Assembly: GCA_946543465.1 (NCBI GenBank)
Contig: CAMNLR010000171.1
Coordinates: 1-28,355, forward strand
Direction of reading: 5' to 3'
Source of the DNA: CAG-791 sp002390025
GTDB taxonomy: Bacteria; Bacillota; Clostridia; Lachnospirales; Lachnospiraceae
DNA length: 28,355 bases
Positions 24,414 to 28,355 of the stretch are shown piece after piece. Made by a program: the position numbers and the translations under genes. Every line of letters starts with the position of its first letter. Position 1 is the first letter of the stretch. A model generated the notes under the pieces. The model did no database searches and was not told the DNA's origin. It saw only the letters and a list, made by a program, of their open reading frames with translations.

Positions 24414-24441
24414 TTGACAGTAAAATAGGTTGACAGTAAAA
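24414..24441 (+). repeat. 16-bp-period direct repeat after the HAD gene
   Basis: TTGACAGTAAAA occurs at 24414-24425 and 24430-24441, between the HAD stop and the terminator. The second copy overlaps the left arm of the terminator. Confidence 0.6.
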
Positions 24442-24512
24442 AAGACTCTGTGCTGTGTATCTTCCCTCCCGCTTGTCCGGGAGGGAGGGTACATACCATA
24501 GAGTCTTTTTTT
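24438..24512. terminator. Large bidirectional terminator
   Basis: AAAAAAGACTCT (24438-24449) pairs with AGAGTCTTTTTT (24500-24511), with an inner GC-rich stem (CCCTCCCG with CGGGAGGG). Flanking A and T runs serve both the plus HAD gene and the minus DUF45 gene. Confidence 0.9.
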
Positions 24513-24542
24513 ATAGAGTCTTTTTTGATAAAGTCTTTTTTG
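24498..24542 (-). repeat. 15-bp tandem copies of a terminator arm next to the DUF45 stop
   Basis: ATAGAGTCTTTTTTT (24498-24512), ATAGAGTCTTTTTTG (24513-24527) and ATAAAGTCTTTTTTG (24528-24542) have an exact 15-bp period. The array ends 6 bp from the TAA of the minus-strand gene, so it sits in that gene's 3' UTR and provides three copies of one terminator arm. Confidence 0.9.
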
Positions 24543-24548
24543 ATCGGT

Positions 24549-25193
24549 TTACCCGGTCATACGCCGCATGAGTTTAGTTCCTTCTGTCTTGAGCCATTTT
24601 TCACGAATCTTGTAGTCGGGGATCACACTGGCAACTTGTGCCCAGAAGCGGGGGGAGTGATTCATTTCCTTTCTGTGGCAGAGTTCATGAACGATGACAT
24701 AGTCCAGGACTTCCGGCGGAGCCAGCATCAGCAGACAGTTGAAATTGAGGTTTCCTCTGGCTGAGCAGCTTCCCCAGCGGGTCTTCTGGTTGCGGATGGT
24801 GATCCGACCGTAGGTGACACCGACCAGAGGGGCAAAATATGCGGTCCGTTCCGGGATAATGCGCATGGCCCTGTCCGCAAGAGAACGTATTTCATCCATG
24901 GTAAGAGGCACTACCGGGTTGGCAGCCTCCTCTGCCTTCTGTTTTTCCACCATGGCCAGATGCTTTTTCAGCCAGTCCGAATTTTTCCGCACGAAGGCTT
25001 CGATCTCTCTGAGGGAGGCGTTTTTCGGAGCGCGTACCAGAATCTGCCCGTCGTGCCTGACCTGCAGAGAAAGTGTGCGCCTGCTGCTTCGGATGATCTG
25101 TATGGACTCATTGATAGGAGAAGAAGCCGGGAGGCAGTTCTTCCTGGTTTTATCTGCAGAAAGAGACTCCCGGCCAAAAGCGTTTTTGTTCAA
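24549..25193 (-). CDS. YgjP/DUF45-type metalloprotease-like protein
   Basis: This 214-residue protein belongs to the YgjP-like metal-dependent hydrolase family (DUF45/M48-like). The N-terminal part has RRTLSLQVRHDGQILVRAP, and the catalytic part has KTRWGSCSARGNLNFN and the zinc motif H169-E-L-C-H173 with H179 in HELCHRKEMNHSPRFW. There is no signal peptide. The start is TTG at 25193, with GGGAAG from the end of the preceding FN3 gene as ribosome site; only 5 nt separate that gene's TAG from this start, so translational coupling is likely. Its biological substrate is unknown. Confidence 0.88.
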   Translation of the reverse strand: MNKNAFGRESLSADKTRKNCLPASSPINESIQIIRSSRRTLSLQVRHDGQILVRAPKNASLREIEAFVRKNSDWLKKHLAMVEKQKAEEAANPVVPLTMDEIRSLADRAMRIIPERTAYFAPLVGVTYGRITIRNQKTRWGSCSARGNLNFNCLLMLAPPEVLDYVIVHELCHRKEMNHSPRFWAQVASVIPDYKIREKWLKTEGTKLMRRMTG

Positions 25194-25198
25194 ATCGA

Positions 25199-25912
25199 CT
25201 ACTTCCCTGTGAATCTAAACTGGTAAAAGGTACTGTATGGCTCCGGAACTGTGCAGAATACACCGTTGCGTTTTCGCCTTGTGATCACCCTGACGTAATA
25301 GTTCTGATGTCTTTTAAAGCGTACTCCCTTAAACCCGGTAAAGGAGGCAGAAGTGGCAGTGGCGCTCGTGCTGGTGGAGTATCTCCATGTCCAGGATGAG
25401 CCCGGATTGGCAGACATGAAGATATTGTATCCGTTTGATCCGTAAATAATATTCCACTTTAGCGAAAGAACGGACTGTTTGTTGACTGAACCTGAGACGT
25501 CTCTGGGCCATGGCGTTATGAAGACGATATTGGACCAGGGACTGGTGCCGGTGACTGTCCCGCCGGCGTCCATTTTGCAGGCGCGGACTCTCGCCTGATA
25601 AACGTGCTTGTAATTGATGTTTGAAAACAGCACAGCATTATAATAGTGATCCACATAGCGGATATTGCTGTAGGCATCATGCGTATTATCGGTCCAGGTG
25701 CATTTGACTTCATAGCAGTCCGCACCCGCCACCTTGTTCCATGCGATGGCGACGTCAGAGAACTCTTTGTTGTTCCATTTCAGAAATCTGGCGTTTCCCG
25801 GCTTTTTCAGGGAATCCTTCGTTGCTGCCTCAACATTGAAAGCCGGCACGGTGCTGAAGATGAATACCGCAGCCAGAATGAGTGCCGTAAAACGTCTCAG
25901 GGAATTGAACAT
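25199..25912 (-). CDS. Secreted two-FN3-domain protein (paralogue 1)
   Basis: This is an exported protein of unknown function. The 237-residue precursor has a Sec signal peptide (basic MFNSLRRF, hydrophobic core, cleavage near VEAA at 27-30). Two fibronectin type III-like domains follow (about 37-135 and 136-237), with AIAWNKVAGADCYEVKCTWTD and SPWSNIVFITPWP in the first and LKWNIIYGSNGYN and YYVRVITRRKRNGVFCTVP in the second. C71 and C220 are conserved in all three paralogues. GGAGGAA precedes the ATG and a near-consensus promoter lies 56-84 nt upstream. It has no LPxTG or membrane anchor, so it is probably released or held non-covalently. It is coupled to the DUF45 gene. Confidence 0.85.
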   Translation of the reverse strand: MFNSLRRFTALILAAVFIFSTVPAFNVEAATKDSLKKPGNARFLKWNNKEFSDVAIAWNKVAGADCYEVKCTWTDNTHDAYSNIRYVDHYYNAVLFSNINYKHVYQARVRACKMDAGGTVTGTSPWSNIVFITPWPRDVSGSVNKQSVLSLKWNIIYGSNGYNIFMSANPGSSWTWRYSTSTSATATSASFTGFKGVRFKRHQNYYVRVITRRKRNGVFCTVPEPYSTFYQFRFTGK

Positions 25913-25967
25913 AGATGTTCCTCCGTTTAATGGGGGTGATTCTTAACCTGTCAAATTATCATCCCGC

Positions 25968-25996
25968 ATTATAATAGGAGAGTCCGGAAAACGCAA
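25968..25996 (-). promoter_or_regulatory. Predicted promoter of FN3 paralogue 1 and DUF45
   Basis: On the minus strand TTGCGT (25991-25996) and consensus TATAAT (25968-25973) are separated by 17 bp. Transcription would begin about 50 nt upstream of the gene. Confidence 0.7.
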
Positions 25997-26061
25997 CAGT
26001 TTCTGATGCCGACAAATGATTTCTTTTACTAATAATCGTGCATATCGAATTATTTGGAAAC

Positions 26062-26105
26062 AAAAAAACAGACGGCGGGAAATATGGATTTCCAGCCGTC
26101 TGTTT
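26062..26105 (-). terminator. Intrinsic terminator after FN3 paralogue 2
   Basis: AAACAGACGGC (26066-26076) pairs with GCCGTCTGTTT (26095-26105), with an inner GGAAAT/ATTTCC stem. An A-run at 26062-26068 gives the U-tract on the minus strand. It lies about 190 nt past the stop of the gene at 26298-27008. Confidence 0.88.
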
Positions 26106-26297
26106 GGATTTCGAAGACCTTGCCTCTGTGTGAAGCGGTTTTCCCATGGAAAACAGATGCTTCACATTTTGTATGAGGAGAAATCTGCGTGCATGGACAA
26201 CTCTGCCATCCATGCTGCGGTTAACTCCCATGGGATGATTAACAGTGTGTGTGCGTAGAGTATACTCCCATTGTCTGAAACAGTCTTGAAATGACTA
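26106..26297 (-). other. Structured 3' region between FN3 paralogue 2 and its terminator
   Basis: This gene-free stretch holds successive hairpins. TGTGAAGC (26129-26136) with GCTTCACA (26159-26166) encloses GTTTTCC (26138-26144) with GGAAAAC (26148-26154). GCATGGA/TCCATGC lies around 26190-26217, and a GTTAA/TTAAC pair with a TCCC/GGGA core follows. No convincing reading frame was found on either strand. It could be a structured 3' UTR, a processed small RNA or decayed sequence. Confidence 0.45.
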
Positions 26298-27008
26298 TTA
26301 TTTATAATAATAATAGAATCGTCCCTGATAATATGAACTACCTGGCGCAGGGACAGTACAGAATACGCCGTTTCTCTTGCGCCTCGTTACAACACGGATG
26401 TAGTAGTTCGTATACATTTTCAGATTACTTCCCCTGTACTTCCTGACAGTAGCGGAAGTAGCAGTTGCTTTGGTGCTGGTGGAAAGGCTCCAGTACCACT
26501 TGCCGTTGGGATTGGTGGCAAGGAATACATTATAGCCGTTGGAACCGTAGATAATGTTCCACCGCAGCTTCTCGGTGAGGCCGCTCCCCTTGCTTCCGCT
26601 TACATTCTTGGGCCAGGGAGTTATGAACACGATATTGGACCAGGGACTGAAACCTGTAGCATATCCACTTGAATTAACCGTAAGAGCACGGACTTGCATA
26701 TAGTAAACATGCTGATAGTGAAGTCCGCTAAATCTTACACCATTATACTCAGCGCTGATATATTCATATGGGCCAGTACCGATATTATGACTTCCGTCAG
26801 TCCATGTACAGCGAATCTGATAGCCGCTTGCACCGGGAACTCTGTTCCATGCAACTGTACACGAGGAAAAACTTGTGTCATTCCATTTCACGAAGCGATT
26901 GTTACCGGGTTTCTTCATTGCTGCTTCTGCACTGGTGAGAGTAAGAGACCCGAAGAGGAAGATGGTAATCAGAAGGCACGCAGCCAACCGCTTAAATGAT
27001 TTGGTCAT
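26298..27008 (-). CDS. Secreted two-FN3-domain protein (paralogue 2)
   Basis: This 236-residue exported protein is the close paralogue of the gene upstream of it. Its signal peptide (MTKSFKRLAACLLITIFLFG ... SAEAA) is nearly identical to that of paralogue 3 apart from the first residues, followed by KKPGNNRFVKWN and two FN3-like domains. Shared blocks are IRCTWTDGSHN, FSPWSNIVFITPWPKNVSG, LRWNIIYGSNGYN and RRKRNGVFCTVP. It ends in a Tyr cluster (GRFYYYYK). It carries an extra Cys in SSCTVAWN. ATG 27008 follows CGGAGGAAACAAAA, a site conserved in paralogue 3; the frame runs back to 27092 through a hairpin and is not used. It is probably co-transcribed from the gene at 27134-27835. Confidence 0.87.
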   Translation of the reverse strand: MTKSFKRLAACLLITIFLFGSLTLTSAEAAMKKPGNNRFVKWNDTSFSSCTVAWNRVPGASGYQIRCTWTDGSHNIGTGPYEYISAEYNGVRFSGLHYQHVYYMQVRALTVNSSGYATGFSPWSNIVFITPWPKNVSGSKGSGLTEKLRWNIIYGSNGYNVFLATNPNGKWYWSLSTSTKATATSATVRKYRGSNLKMYTNYYIRVVTRRKRNGVFCTVPAPGSSYYQGRFYYYYK

Positions 27009-27045
27009 TTTTGTTTCCTCCGTAGGCAGGTAGATGAGGCAGGCG

Positions 27046-27093
27046 GATGAAGGCCGGCAGCCGCCGATCAGGACCGGCCTGCCGGCCTTCATC
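27046..27093 (-). other. Intercistronic stem-loop between FN3 paralogues 3 and 2
   Basis: A perfect 15-bp stem (27046-27060 with 27079-27093, rich in GGCCGGC) lies 38 nt before the ATG of paralogue 2. It has no U-tract on the minus strand, so it is more likely an RNA-processing or stability element than a terminator. Confidence 0.7.
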
Positions 27094-27133
27094 TTTCATC
27101 TGTCAGCTCGCATCAGTAAAACTGATTTAAGCC

Positions 27134-27835
27134 TTATCTCGAATAATAGTAATAGAAATAGATCTGATAGTAGCTCTTATAAGGCTCCGGTACAGTGCAG
27201 AAGACACCGTTTCGTTTGCGCCTGGTGTAGACCTTTACATAGTAGTTCTGGTACATTTTGAGCTTTTCGCCTCTGTACCTCTGAACAGTTGCGGAAGTGG
27301 AAGTGGCCTTTGTATTAGTGGAAAGGTTCCAGTACCATTTTCCGGAAGGGTTGGTGGTCAGCCATACATTGTATCCATTGGAACCGTAGATGATGTTCCA
27401 GCTCAGCTTCTCAGTGAGACCGCTGCCCTTTCTGCCGGTTACATTCTTGGGGAAAGGTGTAATGAACACGATGTTGGACCAGGGGCTGTACTGTGTGATC
27501 ACTTTGGCACTGTTTACTTTGAGCGCGCGGACCTGTGCGTAATACACATGCTGATAGTGCAGGTTTTTGATTCTGACTCCGTTGTACTTGCCTTCGACAT
27601 AACCGCCGATATTGTGGCTTCCGTCAGTCCACGTGCAGCGGATCTGATAGGCGTTTGCGCCGGAAACCTTGTTCCATGCGATAGTAGCAGATGTGAACGA
27701 AGTGTTGTTCCACTGCACAAAGCGGTTGTTGCCGGGCTTCTTCATAGCTGCTTCAGCACTTGTGAGAGTGAGAGAGCCGAAGATGAAAACGGTGATCAAA
27801 AGGCAGGCAGCTAGACGTTTGATAGTTTTAATCAC
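27134..27835 (-). CDS. Secreted two-FN3-domain protein (paralogue 3)
   Basis: This 233-residue exported protein is the first of the FN3 set. Signal peptide IKRLAACLLITVFIFGSLTL ends near SAEAA. Two FN3-like domains follow, with AIAWNKVSGANAYQIRCTWTD-type and WNIIYGSNGYN blocks in slightly altered form, the conserved RRKRNGVFCTVPEP and a Tyr-rich end (YFYYYYSR). The start is taken as GTG 27835, because GGAGGG-AAAAAAA-GTG aligns with GGAGGAAACAAAA-ATG of paralogue 2; the ATG at 27850 overlaps the ribosome site and the ATG at 27925 lacks one. Third positions look more A/T-rich than in neighbouring core genes. It has its own promoter and a leader of about 150 nt. Confidence 0.85.
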   Translation of the reverse strand: MIKTIKRLAACLLITVFIFGSLTLTSAEAAMKKPGNNRFVQWNNTSFTSATIAWNKVSGANAYQIRCTWTDGSHNIGGYVEGKYNGVRIKNLHYQHVYYAQVRALKVNSAKVITQYSPWSNIVFITPFPKNVTGRKGSGLTEKLSWNIIYGSNGYNVWLTTNPSGKWYWNLSTNTKATSTSATVQRYRGEKLKMYQNYYVKVYTRRKRNGVFCTVPEPYKSYYQIYFYYYYSR

Positions 27836-27958
27836 TTTTTTTCCCTCCATAGGCAGGTTGATGAAACACAGACCAAAATCCCGCGTTAAGTGCATACGGC
27901 CAGACGCACACAAACTGACATACATATACTAAACCCAGCGTTTTGATCCTGTATTGAT

Positions 27959-27979
27959 GCCGGCTTGCGGAAAACCGGC
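27959..27979 (-). promoter_or_regulatory. Leader hairpin of the FN3 operon
   Basis: GCCGG (27959-27963) pairs with CCGGC (27975-27979) just downstream of the predicted start of transcription, in the long leader of the 27134-27835 gene. No known riboswitch was recognised. Confidence 0.35.
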
Positions 27980-27993
27980 AAATACTTAAATTC

Positions 27994-28022
27994 ATTATAG
28001 TCTTGCTTTCGCCAAAACTCAA
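27994..28022 (-). promoter_or_regulatory. Predicted promoter of FN3 paralogues 3 and 2
   Basis: On the minus strand TTGAGT (28017-28022) and consensus TATAAT (27994-27999) are 17 bp apart. The 28023-28195 stretch beyond it contains no gene or structure that I can identify. Confidence 0.72.
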
Positions 28023-28195
28023 CTGTTTATAGAAGGCTTTCTTATCTAAATTGTTCGAATTTTAACCGCTTACAGCTGAAAAAATGGGACATTTTCACAA
28101 GATACGGAGCCGGCGGAAAAAGGGGGATACGCGGCCGGGACGATCCGTAAAAAGAAGGGTAGAGCAGAGAAAAAAAGAGAATAACAGATCACTTC

Positions 28196-28224
28196 TGGAC
28201 AGAAGGCAAAAGATGTGTTAATAT
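28196..28224 (+). promoter_or_regulatory. Predicted promoter of tRNA-Arg
   Basis: TGGACA (28196-28201) and TAATAT (28219-28224) with 17-bp spacing lie 45 nt before the tRNA. Confidence 0.65.
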
Positions 28225-28268
28225 AGCCTTTGCCTGAAAACACCTTCTGTGTTGCAAGGGCAGCATGC

Positions 28269-28340
28269 GCACTCGTAGTCTAATGGATAGAACGGAGGCC
28301 TCCGACGCCTTTAATGCAGGTTCGATTCCTGTCGAGTGCA
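28269..28340 (+). tRNA. tRNA-Arg, anticodon CCG
   Basis: The acceptor stem GCACTCG/CGAGTGC is perfect. The anticodon stem GAGGC/GCCTT encloses loop CTCCGAC with anticodon CCG (28302-28304), reading CGG. The T-arm is GCAGG-TTCGATT-CCTGT. The D-stem GTCT/GAAC has a C12-A23 mismatch and a T13-G22 wobble. The discriminator is A and CCA is not encoded. Confidence 0.95.
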
Positions 28341-28355
28341 GACTTTTGCGGCGGG

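Noticed and set aside
25959..26258. Short frames on both strands in the FN3 intergenic region
   Set aside because: They overlap a promoter, a terminator and hairpins, and neither has a plausible ribosome site or protein-like composition.
1..28355. Mobile element or prophage, including integration at the tRNA
   Set aside because: No transposase, integrase, terminal inverted repeats or duplicated tRNA end were found in the window.

Overview
The window looks like chromosomal core-genome DNA of a Gram-positive, anaerobe-type Firmicute, most likely a Clostridia/Lachnospiraceae member. This is inferred from the gene set (MecA-type adaptor, CBS-DRTGG family II pyrophosphatase, acetyl-type MetA, rpsB-tsf order, zinc-ribbon membrane proteins, Sec-secreted FN3 proteins), the strong AGGAGG ribosome sites and the lack of outer-membrane genes. 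No phage, transposase, integrase or CRISPR array was seen.

Layout. 1-2264: two tandem hairpins, a promoter and leader, then rpsB and tsf with a strong terminator. 2371-7336: mecA-like adaptor, an RluF-type pseudouridine synthase, ligA and the methionine gene metA, ending in a terminator. 7445-8637: a zinc-ribbon, four-helix membrane protein with a Gly/Pro/Tyr repeat tail. 8850-10975 (minus): an esterase followed by an ATP-grasp ligase. 11265-16013: a three-gene set of LRR protein, degenerate metallopeptidase/VWA protein and MoxR-type AAA+ ATPase. 16103-18263: a small unknown protein, truA and a Cof-type HAD phosphatase. 18436-19398 (minus): a lipoprotein with an HELTH zinc-protease motif. 19671-24372: proC, metY, the CBS pyrophosphatase and a second HAD phosphatase. 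24549-27835 (minus): a YgjP/DUF45 metalloprotease and three paralogous secreted two-FN3-domain proteins. 28269-28340: tRNA-Arg(CCG).

Links between genes. MetA (Glu111, predicted acetyl-CoA user) and MetY would form a two-step direct-sulfhydrylation route from homoserine to homocysteine. The VWA and MoxR proteins form a classic AAA+/VWA chaperone-type pair, here with an LRR partner. The FN3 gene nearest the DUF45 protease is probably translationally coupled to it.

The most unusual signal is not a gene. At least six genes end in short degenerate tandem repeats whose first unit contains or abuts the native stop codon: rpsB, rluF, the ATP-grasp gene, the esterase, the Cof-type HAD and the DUF45 gene. 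Three of these have 15-bp units, in two of which every unit begins with a stop codon in the gene's own direction. Unit sequences differ from locus to locus, so this is a recurring process or architecture rather than one dispersed repeat family. Related arrays of 12-bp and 17-bp units sit just upstream of the HAD gene and in the divergent lipoprotein/proC promoter region.
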